A stretch of DNA of 13,784 nt. It comes from Paracoccaceae bacterium (GTDB lineage Bacteria > Pseudomonadota > Alphaproteobacteria > Rhodobacterales > Rhodobacteraceae). How positions within the stretch are numbered: position 1 is the first letter of the stretch; the number at the start of each line of letters is the position of its first letter. The DNA lies in contig JAGRMK010000080.1 in assembly GCA_020441345.1 (NCBI GenBank), positions 1 through 13,784 of the forward strand, read 5' to 3'. The translations under genes and the position numbers were made by a program. The notes beneath the pieces were generated by a model. That model searched no databases. It was given only the letters and a program-made list of their open reading frames with translations, and was not told where the DNA came from. Below, piece after piece: positions 1-7,055 of the stretch.

Positions 1-1433
1 TCACCGAAAAGCGCCTGATGGAAGCGACACTGGAGCTGATGGCGACCGGCGCGGTGATCTCCATTCAAGACATGGGCGCGGCGGGGCTGACCTGCTCGGC
101 GGTGGAAATGGGCGACAAGGGCGGGCTGGGTATCAAGCTGCTACTCGACGATGTGCCACAGCGCGAAACCCACATGACCGCCTATGAAATGATGCTCTCC
201 GAAAGCCAGGAACGCATGTTGATGGTCCTGCACCCGGAAAAAGAAGCCGAGGCGCGCGCGGTGTTCGAAAAATGGGATCTCGATTTCGCCATCGTCGGTG
301 AAACCATCCCCGAGGACCGGTTCCTGATCCTTCATGGCAACGAGGTCAAGGCCGACCTGCCGCTGTCCAAACTGTCATCCGAGGCGCCGGAATACGACCG
401 TCCCTGGGTCGAAACCCCGCCCACCGAAGACATGGCCCCGGTGCCCCAGGTCGATCCGGTTGATGCACTCAAGGCCCTGATCTCCAGCCCCAGCTACGCC
501 CACAAGGCCTGGGTCTGGGAACAATACGACCACATGGTGATGGCCGACACGGTACGCGCGCCGGGCCTGGGCGCAGGTGTCGTGCGCGTCCACGGCACCG
601 ACAAGGCCATCGCCTTTACCAGCGATGTCACCCCCCGTTATGTCAAGGCAAACCCGTTCGAAGGCGGCAAGCAGGCCGTCGCCGAGGCCTATCGCAACCT
701 TTGCGCGGTCGGTGCGCGCCCGCTGGCGACCACCGACAACCTGAACTTCGGCAATCCCGAAAAACCCGAGATCATGGGCCAGATGGTCGGCGCGATCAAA
801 GGCATCGGCGCGGCCTGTTCGGCGCTCGACATGCCGATCGTTTCGGGCAACGTATCGCTTTACAACGAAACCGACGGCACCGGTATCCTGCCGACCCCGA
901 CCATCGGCGCGGTCGGGTTGCTGGGGTCTTTGGACGAGCTGATTGCCGGCCACCCTGCCGAGGGCGATTTCGCGCTGGTGATCGGCACCACCCACGGGCA
1001 CCTTGGGCAATCCGCCCTGCTGGCCGAGGTGTTCCACCGTGAAGACGGCGATGCGCCGCATGTCGATCTGGCCGCCGAGCGGCTGCATGGCGAATTCCTG
1101 CGCGACAACCGTGCCCTGATCAACGCCGCGACCGACCTGTCGGACGGCGGGCTTGCACTGGCCGCGTTCGAAATGGCCGAAGCCGCGGGGTTGGGCCTGA
1201 CACTGGATTCGGGCGACACCCCGGTCCTGTTTGGCGAAGACCAGGCGCGCTATCTGGTGGCCTGCGGCTTTGACGCCGCCGAGGCGCTGATGGTTGCCGC
1301 GTCTGCGGCGGGCGTTCCGGTTCACTCGGTTGGGCGGTTCGGCGGAACGGCGATCAGGATGGGCAGCAGCGAGGCACCGCTGTCCGAACTCTCGGCGCTC
1401 TATCGGTCGTCCTTTGCCTCGGTTGTCGCCTGA
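1..1433 (+). CDS. purL: Phosphoribosylformylglycinamidine synthase subunit PurL (C-terminal part; 5' end outside window)
   Basis: Cytoplasmic enzyme of de novo purine synthesis. It converts FGAR plus glutamine and ATP to FGAM, with PurQ and PurS in the three-subunit form. The frame is open from base 3 (T-E-K-R-L-M) and ends at TGA 1431-1433, giving about 476 residues, roughly the last two thirds of the usual ~720-residue small PurL. Visible family signatures include DMGAAGLTCSAVEMG near the left edge, LSESQERML, the second-half ATP-grasp-like AIRS segment GLGAGVVRVHG, FTSDVTPRYVKANPFEGG, the DNLNFGNPEKPEIMGQ block, PIVSGNVSLYNET, and ATDLSDGGLALAAFEMAEA near the C terminus. The lack of a fused glutamine amidotransferase domain after this point indicates the small PurL type. 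No lesions are seen. The next gene starts 64 bases downstream on the same strand, so co-transcription is possible. The Met at base 18 is internal, not the true start. Confidence 0.97.
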   Translation, partial: TEKRLMEATLELMATGAVISIQDMGAAGLTCSAVEMGDKGGLGIKLLLDDVPQRETHMTAYEMMLSESQERMLMVLHPEKEAEARAVFEKWDLDFAIVGETIPEDRFLILHGNEVKADLPLSKLSSEAPEYDRPWVETPPTEDMAPVPQVDPVDALKALISSPSYAHKAWVWEQYDHMVMADTVRAPGLGAGVVRVHGTDKAIAFTSDVTPRYVKANPFEGGKQAVAEAYRNLCAVGARPLATTDNLNFGNPEKPEIMGQMVGAIKGIGAACSALDMPIVSGNVSLYNETDGTGILPTPTIGAVGLLGSLDELIAGHPAEGDFALVIGTTHGHLGQSALLAEVFHREDGDAPHVDLAAERLHGEFLRDNRALINAATDLSDGGLALAAFEMAEAAGLGLTLDSGDTPVLFGEDQARYLVACGFDAAEALMVAASAAGVPVHSVGRFGGTAIRMGSSEAPLSELSALYRSSFASVVA

Positions 1434-1497
1434 CGATGCGGCTGGGGCCGATGGCGGGTCGCCCGCCACGGGCCCAGCCCCGGCCACGGAGCAGACC

Positions 1498-2013
1498 GTG
1501 ACGGCGACCGCCGCTTTCGACCTGCACGCCGATTGCGCACGCTGCGCGGCGCTGTGCTGCGTGGCCCTCGCCTTTGACCGGGGCGAGGATTTCGCCCTCG
1601 ACAAACCCGCCCAGACCCCCTGCCCGCATCTGGACGCAGGGTTCGCCTGCACGATCCACGACACCCTGAATGCGCGCGGGTTTTCCGGGTGCGCATGCTA
1701 CGATTGCCTCGGCGCCGGGCAGCGCGTGACCCAAGACCTGTTTGGCGGCCGCGACTGGCGCAGCGACCCCGCCTTGCTGGGGCCGATGTCAGAGGCCTTC
1801 GCCCGGCTGCGCCAGGTTCACAAGGATCTCGACCTGCTTCTGGCGGCACGCGCCCTGCCCCTGCCAGACGCCACACGCGCCGGACTCGATGCCCTGATCG
1901 CGCGCCACATGCCGACCCCGGACTGGACGCCCGAAACCCTGGCCGCCTTTGCCGCGACCGGTGCCCCGGCTGCAGTGTCGCGCTTCCTGCATAGCCTGCG
2001 CGACCAGGTTTGA
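1498..2013 (+). CDS. Cys-rich putative metal-binding protein (CxxCxxxCC, YkgJ-like / pentapeptide-protein N-terminal type)
   Basis: Function unknown; 171 residues if started at GTG 1498. This start is chosen because GGAG lies at 1488-1491, six bases upstream, and the family-like sequence begins just after it; the frame stays open upstream into purL, but that extension is Arg/Pro-rich and looks like a shadow. The N-terminal third holds nine cysteines: C13, C16, C20, C21 (CxxCxxxCC), then C42, C51, C65, C67 and C70, with the phrases DKPAQTPCPHL and GFSGCACYDCLGAGQRV. This resembles small zinc- or iron-chelating CxxCxxCC proteins and the N-terminal module of some actinobacterial pentapeptide-repeat proteins, but no pentapeptide repeats follow here. 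The C-terminal two thirds is predicted helical without a recognisable domain. It lies between purL and bolA-grxD, so a role in metal or Fe-S handling is plausible but inferred. Confidence 0.8.
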   Translation: MTATAAFDLHADCARCAALCCVALAFDRGEDFALDKPAQTPCPHLDAGFACTIHDTLNARGFSGCACYDCLGAGQRVTQDLFGGRDWRSDPALLGPMSEAFARLRQVHKDLDLLLAARALPLPDATRAGLDALIARHMPTPDWTPETLAAFAATGAPAAVSRFLHSLRDQV

Positions 2014-2026
2014 CGCCGCCCGCCAC

Positions 2027-2055
2027 TTGCACGCCGGGCGCGCGGGTTCTACATC
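2027..2055 (+). promoter_or_regulatory. Possible promoter upstream of bolA
   Basis: TTGCAC (2027-2032), a 17-base spacer, then TACATC (2050-2055), about 28 bases before the bolA ATG. The -10 match is weak, so bolA may instead be read through from purL. Confidence 0.3.
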
Positions 2056-2083
2056 TGTGCGAAAGCCCAAGGAGAGACCGCGC

Positions 2084-2326
2084 ATGGCCATTACGCTCAC
2101 CGAACTCGAAACCCTGCTGCACGAATCCTTTCCACAGGCGCAGATCAAGGTTACCGATCTTGCCGGTGACGGCAATCATTACGCCGCCGAGGTCATCGAC
2201 GAGAGCTTTCGCGGAAAGAACCGGGTTCAGCAACAGCGCGAAGTCTACGCGGCGCTCAAGGGCAAGATGGACGGCGCGCAGGGCGAGCTGCACGCCCTCG
2301 CCCTGACGACCAAGGCGCCCGATTGA
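2084..2326 (+). CDS. bolA: BolA family protein, IbaG-like
   Basis: Small (80 residues) BolA-fold protein. BolA proteins pair with monothiol CGFS glutaredoxins, bind or shuttle a shared [2Fe-2S] cluster, and influence iron regulation and stress response. The ATG at 2084 is preceded by AAGGAGAG (2069-2076), a strong ribosome binding site, so longer versions of the frame are rejected. Family features: GDGNHYAAEV (the GDG-x-H-[YF] loop of IbaG-type proteins), F-x-GKNRVQQQREVY in the helix-turn segment, and a C-terminal LHALAL-x-T-x-AP. The classical BolA RHR motif reads QQR here, as in IbaG-type members, so the conserved C-terminal His is the likelier cluster ligand. Two extra residues appear before LHAL. 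grxD lies 114 bases downstream on the same strand, which fits the known functional partnership. The gene symbol is used at family level; ibaG would be an alternative name. Confidence 0.93.
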   Translation: MAITLTELETLLHESFPQAQIKVTDLAGDGNHYAAEVIDESFRGKNRVQQQREVYAALKGKMDGAQGELHALALTTKAPD

Positions 2327-2357
2327 CAGCGCAATGAACACAGGCCGGTCCGCCGCA

Positions 2358-2385
2358 TTGACCGCGCCGCGAAAAGGCTTATGTG
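2358..2385 (+). promoter_or_regulatory. Probable sigma70-like promoter of grxD
   Basis: TTGACC (2358-2363), 16-base spacer, TATGTG (2380-2385), in the 114-base gap between bolA and grxD. The -35 matches consensus in five of six bases and the -10 in four. It suggests grxD can be transcribed independently of bolA. No other structure is seen in this gap. Confidence 0.45.
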
Positions 2386-2440
2386 ACAGCGAAAATCGCG
2401 CGGGATCGGCCACCGTCCCGGCAAGCAAAGGATCCAAGCA

Positions 2441-2800
2441 ATGACCGCTCACGACCAGATCAAGAAAACCATCGACGACAACGCCGTCGTGCTGTTCATG
2501 AAGGGCACCAAGACCATGCCGCAATGCGGGTTTTCCAGCCGCGTCGCCGGGGTGCTGAATTTCATGGGCGTCGAGTATGCCGATGTGAACGTGCTGGCCG
2601 ATGAAGGCGTGCGCCAAGGCATCAAGGACTTTTCGGACTGGCCGACGATCCCCCAGCTTTACGTCAAGGGCGAATTCGTCGGTGGTTGCGACATCATCAC
2701 CGAAATGACCCTGTCGGGCGAGCTGGATCAACTGTTCGAGGCCAATGGCGTCGCCTATGACAAGGACGCCGCCGAGAAGATTCGCGAAGCCAACGCCTGA
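2441..2800 (+). CDS. grxD: Monothiol glutaredoxin, Grx4/GrxD family (CGFS type)
   Basis: Cytoplasmic monothiol glutaredoxin of 119 residues, the usual length for single-domain Grx4 proteins. Homologues bind a glutathione-ligated [2Fe-2S] cluster as a dimer or with a BolA partner and deliver clusters to acceptor proteins. Diagnostic residues: lysine in FMKGTK (about 19-24), the CGFS active site at 29-32 within MPQCGFSSRV, the cis-proline TIP motif in WPTIPQLYVKGEFVGG, and the CDIITEM glutathione-binding turn. ATG 2441 is preceded by AAAGGA (2427-2432). The neighbouring bolA makes a BolA-Grx4 pair. Transcription probably ends at the intrinsic terminator 38 bases past the stop codon. Sequence is intact with no unusual residues. 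Confidence 0.97.
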   Translation: MTAHDQIKKTIDDNAVVLFMKGTKTMPQCGFSSRVAGVLNFMGVEYADVNVLADEGVRQGIKDFSDWPTIPQLYVKGEFVGGCDIITEMTLSGELDQLFEANGVAYDKDAAEKIREANA

Positions 2801-2838
2801 GGCGGCGGACGGCGCCATCCCTGCCCACGTCGATGTGA

Positions 2839-2868
2839 CCGGCGCCGTCCCGCGGTGCCGGTTTTTTT
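2839..2868 (+). terminator. Rho-independent terminator of grxD
   Basis: An 8-bp stem, CCGGCGCC (2839-2846) with GGTGCCGG (2854-2861), includes one G-U pair and a 7-base loop, and is followed directly by seven T (2862-2868). Its left arm is also the right arm of a competing upstream hairpin (see findings). Confidence 0.85.
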
Positions 2869-2949
2869 CTGTCGACGCGCCGGATCTATCGGTGTTTTAT
2901 CCGGCTCTGGCCCCGTCACCTGACCCCGTCACGCAGAAGGCACCGCGAT

Positions 2950-3657
2950 ATGGACGACACGCTGAAAGCAGCCCTCGGGATTCTCGCCGCAGTGGCGGTG
3001 GCGGTCGTGTTGCTCGCGCTGGTCGTTCAGACCATCCGCCGCGAGCGCCGCATCCGCGCCGATCTGCAAGCCTTCGCGCGAGAGCGCGGCCTGCGGTTCG
3101 ATGGTCAGGGCCGGTCCGGGGGCGACCCCGCGCGCTTCACGCTGAGCGGGGATGAAACCGGGCTGGTGATCGACATCATCCGCTCGCAGTCCAGGAAGTC
3201 CGGTGGCACCACGCGCTCGATCCCCGGCTCTACCCGCATCAGCCTGCCGGATCCACGCTTTGCCGGGGGACTTGCGGTCTATTCCGCGCACCACGATCCC
3301 GCCACCGCCGCCGCCGCCTCGCAGCTACTGGGGATTTTCGATAACGATCTGTCCCGCAGCCTTCTGTCGCGGGTCATCGGCGCGGAATACGGCACGCATC
3401 TGGGACAGTTGCAGGCCTTCGATGCGCCGCCCGGCCTGGCGGTGACGATCTTGGCCACCGCCGATCCCGCGCAGCAGTTCGACACCGCCGCCATCGCCGA
3501 GGCCCTGGCCACGATCCCCCATCACCGCAAGGCCGAGCCGATGATCCTGCTTGGCGAAACGGGGTTGAAGCTGCGGTTGGCACAGGACATCACCGACACC
3601 GAAACCCTGGCGGGAATTCTCGATACCTTCACCGCGCTGCAATCCCGCCTGCGCTGA
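2950..3657 (+). CDS. Membrane-anchored protein of unknown function
   Basis: I do not recognise this 235-residue protein. Residues about 5-27 form one hydrophobic helix (LKAALGILAAVAVAVVLLAL) followed by the basic stretch QTIRRERRIR, which predicts a single N-terminal anchor with the bulk in the cytoplasm (positive-inside rule). The soluble part has mixed alpha/beta character, with phrases such as DETGLVIDIIRSQS, STRISLPDPRFAGGL and PMILLGETGLKLRLAQDI, no cysteines and no catalytic motif I can name. ATG 2950 has AGAAGG at 2935-2940, a suitable spacing. It stands alone between the grxD terminator and the convergent zapA, 23 bases from the zapA stop. Conservation next to zapA might hint at an envelope role, but that is only a guess. 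Confidence 0.75.
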   Translation: MDDTLKAALGILAAVAVAVVLLALVVQTIRRERRIRADLQAFARERGLRFDGQGRSGGDPARFTLSGDETGLVIDIIRSQSRKSGGTTRSIPGSTRISLPDPRFAGGLAVYSAHHDPATAAAASQLLGIFDNDLSRSLLSRVIGAEYGTHLGQLQAFDAPPGLAVTILATADPAQQFDTAAIAEALATIPHHRKAEPMILLGETGLKLRLAQDITDTETLAGILDTFTALQSRLR

Positions 3658-3662
3658 CCGCC

Positions 3663-3680
3663 ACCGGGGGGCGCCCCGGT
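3663..3680. terminator. Possible hairpin terminator between convergent genes
   Basis: Perfect 7-bp stem ACCGGGG (3663-3669) / CCCCGGT (3674-3680) with a GGCG loop fills the 23-base gap between the unknown membrane gene and zapA. There is no T tract on either strand, so termination activity is uncertain. Confidence 0.35.
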
Positions 3681-4061
3681 TCAGGCACCCTGTTCGAATT
3701 GATCGGCCAGCGATTCCGCCCGCGCCGCCAGTTCCGACAGCCTTTCGACCGTCGCCGCAGGGATTGCCGGCACCTCGACGCGGGTCTTCGGTGCGGAGCG
3801 CAGGCGCTCGATCTCGGCGCGCGCGGCACCCAGTTCCTCTTCCAGCACCCGCACCCGGTCCTCGGCCCCGGCGGTCTTGTCCGCCAGCATGAGCCCCGAC
3901 ATCAACAGCATCCGCGACTCGGGCAGACGACCGATTTGCTGGATCAGCGTCCGTGCTTCGGTGTCGAGCATGCGCGCGGCGGCGTGCAGATAGTGCTCCT
4001 CGCCCGCCTGACAGGCGACCTCGAACGTCTTGCCGCCGATCTCAATCGTTTCCTCGGGCAT
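3681..4061 (-). CDS. zapA: Cell division protein ZapA
   Basis: FtsZ-associated protein that bundles or stabilises the Z-ring in the cytoplasm; 126 residues, within the family range. The N terminus (PEETIEIGGKTFEVACQAGEEHYLHAAARMLD) shows the usual small beta-hairpin followed by the G-E-E-x-[YH]-[LV]-x2-A-A helix start. SRMLLMSGLMLADK matches the family's L-x-x-A-L-x-LADE-type helix, and a C-terminal coiled coil (about residues 65-125) is rich in Glu, Arg and Ala. The start ATG is preceded by a consensus AAGGAGG (complement of 4067-4073). It lies 14 bases downstream of the coiled-coil gene on the same strand, so the two form an operon, as in Caulobacter (zauP-zapA). It converges on the unknown membrane gene. 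Confidence 0.93.
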   Translation of the reverse strand: MPEETIEIGGKTFEVACQAGEEHYLHAAARMLDTEARTLIQQIGRLPESRMLLMSGLMLADKTAGAEDRVRVLEEELGAARAEIERLRSAPKTRVEVPAIPAATVERLSELAARAESLADQFEQGA

Positions 4062-4075
4062 CCACGCCTCCTTGT

Positions 4076-4609
4076 TTAGCGCGCTTCGGCCGCAAGAAGC
4101 GGCTTCAGTTCGGCCAGGATTTCTTCCATCTCGGCCATTTCGGCGCGGCGTTCGGCCTGCAAGGCTTCAAGTTCGGCCGAGATCGACTTGTTGATCAGTG
4201 TCGCGTCCGGGAAGCCTTCGATCTGGGCCTCACGCAATGCGGTGTTCGAGCCCATCAGCTTGGCATTGGCCTTTTTCAGCCGCAGCATCTCCAGGCTTTG
4301 CAGATCCAGTTGCTCCGTCAGTCGCGCAAGCCGGCGTTCAAGCTGGGCAATGGTGGTTTCCTGGCGCTGCTTGACCTGGTGGACGCGTTCGCTGAGCTGC
4401 GCATTCGCCGCCCGCTCTTTTTCCAGCGCCTCGCGCAGGCTGGCGATGGTGGCCACCTGTTCGGGGTCCGGCTCGAAATCAGGTCGGGCGCCAAGCCCGA
4501 ACACGGCGCCGCGCCCGCCAGATTTTGGCCCGACGCCCTTTTCCAGGCGACGGGCGATCCGTTCCAGCGCGTCCGACAGCCTGCGTTCGACAGGGGCAAG
4601 GTCGCTCAT
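4076..4609 (-). CDS. zauP: Coiled-coil protein upstream of zapA, ZauP-like
   Basis: 177-residue hydrophilic protein dominated by coiled coil: from about residue 50 on, long Leu/Glu/Arg/Gln heptads (ATIASLREALEKERAANAQ, then RRLARLTEQLDLQSLEMLRL, and a C-terminal EALQAERRAEMAEMEEIL). In Caulobacter crescentus the gene immediately upstream of zapA encodes ZauP, a coiled-coil partner of ZapA that helps focus the Z-ring; this gene has the same position, orientation and architecture. The start at 4609 (MSDLAPVERRL) is chosen because GAGGAG lies just upstream; a longer frame reaching 4807 would run into the tkt start region and is rejected. Assignment to ZauP rests on synteny and coiled-coil character rather than a diagnostic motif, so treat the symbol as tentative. 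Promoter probably at 4683-4711. Confidence 0.82.
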   Translation of the reverse strand: MSDLAPVERRLSDALERIARRLEKGVGPKSGGRGAVFGLGARPDFEPDPEQVATIASLREALEKERAANAQLSERVHQVKQRQETTIAQLERRLARLTEQLDLQSLEMLRLKKANAKLMGSNTALREAQIEGFPDATLINKSISAELEALQAERRAEMAEMEEILAELKPLLAAEAR

Positions 4610-4682
4610 GCTTCTCTCCTCACGCGCGCCCGCAATCCGTGCGCGAATCATCACGCGCCCCGATCTCGGGTCATTTTGTGCC

Positions 4683-4711
4683 AGAATAGGGTGAAAACGC
4701 GGGCTTTCCAA
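4683..4711 (-). promoter_or_regulatory. Probable sigma70-like promoter for zauP-zapA
   Basis: On the minus strand: TTGGAA (complement of 4706-4711), a 17-base spacer, TATTCT (complement of 4683-4688). This predicts a transcript start near 4675 and a leader of about 65 bases before the coiled-coil gene. It lies in the 184-base gap divergent from tkt. Confidence 0.5.
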
Positions 4712-4731
4712 CCGATCCCGGCCCCCCGCGC

Positions 4732-4759
4732 TTGATCTCGACCCACAGCCTGCTAAGAC
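4732..4759 (+). promoter_or_regulatory. Possible tkt promoter
   Basis: TTGATC (4732-4737) and TAAGAC (4754-4759) with a 16-base spacer, 34 bases before the TTG start. The -10 is weak, so this is a low-confidence guess. Confidence 0.3.
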
Positions 4760-4780
4760 GCATCGAAATCTCCTGTGATG

Positions 4781-4785
4781 AAGGA
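4781..4785 (+). promoter_or_regulatory. Ribosome binding site that fixes the TTG start of tkt
   Basis: AAGGA lies eight bases before TTG 4794. An in-frame TGA at 4779-4781 rules out any start further upstream in this frame, so TTG is the only start that keeps the N terminus of the family. Confidence 0.75.
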
Positions 4786-4793
4786 CCGACGCC

Positions 4794-6806
4794 TTGGATA
4801 TCGCCACTCTCCGCGCCCAGCACCCCGATCACTGGCGCATGGCTTGCGCCATTCGCGTTCTCACGCTCGACGCCGTCGCCGCCGCCAATTCCGGCCATTC
4901 GGGAATGCCGATGGGTATGGCCGATGTGGCCACCGTCCTGTTTCAAAACCACCTGAAATTCGACGCCGCGGCCCCCGAATGGGCCGATCGCGACCGGTTC
5001 ATCCTGTCGGCGGGCCACGGCTCGATGCTGATCTATGCACTGCTGCACCTGACCGGTTATGCCGATGTCACGCTGGAGCAGGTGAAGAATTTCCGCCAAT
5101 GGGGTGCGATCACTGCCGGGCACCCGGAATACGGCCATGTGTCGGGCGTCGAGACCACCACCGGCCCGCTGGGCCAGGGAATTGCAAACTCGGTCGGCTT
5201 CGCCATGGCCGAAGAGCATCTGCGCGCCCGCTGGGGGGCGAAGATTCAGAACCACCACACCTATGTGATCGCCGGCGACGGCTGCCTGATGGAAGGTGTC
5301 AGCCAGGAGGCCATCGGCCTCGCCGGGCGTCATAAGCTGTCAAGGCTGATCGTGCTCTGGGATGACAACGGGATCACCATCGATGGCAAGGTGTCCTTGT
5401 CCGACATCACCGACCAGCGCGCGCGCTTCGCCGCCTCGGGCTGGGATGTGTTCGATTGCGACGGCCACGACCCGGTGGATATCGACCGGGCGATCAGCGC
5501 CGCCAAGGCCAGCCCGCGCCCGGCAATGGTCGCCTGCAAGACGCATATCGCGCTAGGATCGTCGGCACAGGACACCTCCAAGGGTCACGGCGCCCTGACC
5601 GATGCCAAGCTGATCGCCGACACCCGCGCCGCTTACGGCTGGGAGCACGGCCCGTTCGAGATCCCCGCCGATATCAAATCGGCATGGGAAGCCATCGGTG
5701 CACGCGGCGCAGCGGAACGTGCCGCATGGGAAACCCGCCTTGCCGCGCTGTCGGGCACCAAACAGGCCGAATTCGCCCGCATCTTTTCCCGCGAGCTTCC
5801 CACCCGCCTGCCCGCCGCGATCCGCAAGGTCAAGAAGGACGCGCTGGAAGCGCCAAAGAAGATGGCCTCGCGCGCGGCCTCCGAGGTCGTGCTCAAGGCG
5901 ATCAACCCGATTGTGGCCGACACGATGGGTGGTTCGGCAGACCTGACCGGATCGAACAACACCAAGACCGCCGATCTGGGCGTGTTCGACACCGACAACC
6001 GCGCCGGGCGCTATGTCTATTGGGGCATCCGCGAACACGGCATGGCGGCGGCAATGAACGGCATGGCGCTGCACGGGGGCATCCGCCCCTATTCGGGCAC
6101 CTTCATGGCCTTCACCGACTACGCCCGCCCGTCGATGCGCCTGAGCGCGCTGATGGGCATCCCGGTGGTTTACGTCATGACCCATGACAGCATCGGCCTG
6201 GGCGAGGACGGTCCGACCCACCAGCCGGTCGAGCATCTGGCCATCTCGCGCGCGACGCCCAACACGCTGGTGTTCCGTCCTGCCGATCTGGTGGAAACCG
6301 CCGAGGCATGGGAACTCGCGCTCAGCCAGAAGACCACGCCATCCGTGCTGTCGCTCAGCCGTCAGAACCTGGCCCCGTCGCGCAGCACCCACACGGCCAA
6401 GAACCTGACCGCACAGGGCGCCTATGTCCTGGCCGAGGCCGAGGGCAAGCGCCAGGTGATCCTGATCGCGACAGGGTCCGAGGTCGAGATCGCGCTGCAG
6501 GCCCGCGCCGCACTTCAGGCCGAGGGGATCGGCACGCGCGTCGTCTCGATGCCGTCGATGGAACTGTTCGCCGATCAACCCGAATCTTACCGCAAGCGCG
6601 TGCTGCCTGCCGGTCCGGTCCGGATCGGTATCGAGGCCGGTGTGCGCGCCGGCGGCTGGGACCGGTGGCTGCTGGGCGAGCGGGCGCGCAAATCGGATTT
6701 CGTCGGCATGTCCAGCTTCGGCGCATCGGCCCCGGCAGAACGGCTCTACGAGGAATTTGGCATCACCGCCGCCGCGGTCGCCGACAAGGCCAAGGCGCTT
6801 CTCTGA
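4794..6806 (+). CDS. tkt: Transketolase
   Basis: Thiamine-diphosphate enzyme of the non-oxidative pentose phosphate pathway (and of the Calvin cycle in autotrophs). It moves two-carbon ketol units between sugar phosphates. 670 residues, full length for the family. Landmarks: NSGHSGMPMGMADV near residue 33, SAGHGSMLIYALLH, HPEYGHVSGVETTTGPLGQG, the ThDP/metal motif starting GDG at 161-163 with NGITIDGK after it, DLTGSNNTKT, the catalytic glutamate E414 in GIREHGMAAAMNG, THDSIGLGEDGPTHQP in the pyrimidine domain, and a C-terminal domain with SFGASAPAERLYEEFGIT. Translation starts at TTG 4794 (residues MDIATLRAQHP). The gene stands alone after the divergent zauP-zapA pair and ends at an intrinsic terminator 20 bases past the stop. 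No Calvin-cycle genes are visible, so it is probably the general housekeeping copy. Confidence 0.97.
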   Translation: MDIATLRAQHPDHWRMACAIRVLTLDAVAAANSGHSGMPMGMADVATVLFQNHLKFDAAAPEWADRDRFILSAGHGSMLIYALLHLTGYADVTLEQVKNFRQWGAITAGHPEYGHVSGVETTTGPLGQGIANSVGFAMAEEHLRARWGAKIQNHHTYVIAGDGCLMEGVSQEAIGLAGRHKLSRLIVLWDDNGITIDGKVSLSDITDQRARFAASGWDVFDCDGHDPVDIDRAISAAKASPRPAMVACKTHIALGSSAQDTSKGHGALTDAKLIADTRAAYGWEHGPFEIPADIKSAWEAIGARGAAERAAWETRLAALSGTKQAEFARIFSRELPTRLPAAIRKVKKDALEAPKKMASRAASEVVLKAINPIVADTMGGSADLTGSNNTKTADLGVFDTDNRAGRYVYWGIREHGMAAAMNGMALHGGIRPYSGTFMAFTDYARPSMRLSALMGIPVVYVMTHDSIGLGEDGPTHQPVEHLAISRATPNTLVFRPADLVETAEAWELALSQKTTPSVLSLSRQNLAPSRSTHTAKNLTAQGAYVLAEAEGKRQVILIATGSEVEIALQARAALQAEGIGTRVVSMPSMELFADQPESYRKRVLPAGPVRIGIEAGVRAGGWDRWLLGERARKSDFVGMSSFGASAPAERLYEEFGITAAAVADKAKALL

Positions 6807-6825
6807 TCGCCCGATCTACCGGCAC

Positions 6826-6856
6826 AACGCCGCCCTACTCTGGGGCGGCGTTTTTT
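6826..6856 (+). terminator. Rho-independent terminator of tkt
   Basis: Stem CGCCGCCC (6828-6835) pairs with GGGCGGCG (6843-6850) around a 7-base loop; A6826-A6827 extend it by pairing with the first Ts of the tract TTTTTT (6851-6856). It lies 20 bases after the tkt stop codon. Confidence 0.9.
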
Positions 6857-6990
6857 CTGCCCGTCCCCGATCCGCGCAGAACCGGATCCTCTCGCGGGGT
6901 GCGCCGCCGGTCTGGGGTGCACATGCATCTGGCAACGCCGCCCACCCCCGAAAACGCGGTGCCTTGCGTGTTCCCCGTTGGAATCGGCAC

Positions 6991-7009
6991 CAATACCGTA
7001 TTGCAATAC
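6991..7009. promoter_or_regulatory. Overlapping palindromes, candidate operator upstream of the MFS gene
   Basis: CAATAC-C-GTATTG (6991-7003) is a perfect odd palindrome. Its right half is shared with the perfect 12-base palindrome GTATTGCAATAC (6998-7009), so the same 6-mer occurs three times in alternating orientation over 19 bases. The site lies about 47 bases before the probable start of the MFS gene, in a 249-base gap otherwise holding only the tkt terminator. A possible -35 TTGGAA (6978-6983) lies beside it, but no good -10 is clear. A dimeric transcription factor site is the simplest reading; the regulator is unknown. Confidence 0.5.
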
Positions 7010-7055
7010 CGCCTTGTTTAGAGGCACTCTTCCCCGATTTGCAGGGATAAACCAC

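Noticed and set aside
1294..1497. N-terminal extension of the Cys-rich protein overlapping purL
   Set aside because: Arg-rich, overlaps purL by 140 bases, and a good ribosome binding site precedes GTG 1498.
375..2818. Long minus-strand open frames (429 and 472 residues) opposite purL, the Cys-rich gene and bolA/grxD
   Set aside because: Arg/Gly/Ala-rich shadow translations of GC-rich coding strands; no family motifs, and well-supported genes lie opposite.
2880..2905. GCCGGAT/ATCCGGC inverted repeat before the membrane-protein gene
   Set aside because: Seven-bp arms with a 13-base loop and no clear promoter or T tract; could be chance.
2911..2932. Direct repeat CCCCGTCAC, two copies 13 bases apart
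   Set aside because: Only two short copies in GC-rich sequence; no evidence of function.
5553..6578. 341-residue minus-strand frame inside transketolase
   Set aside because: Antisense to a full-length, motif-complete tkt; composition is typical of a shadow frame.
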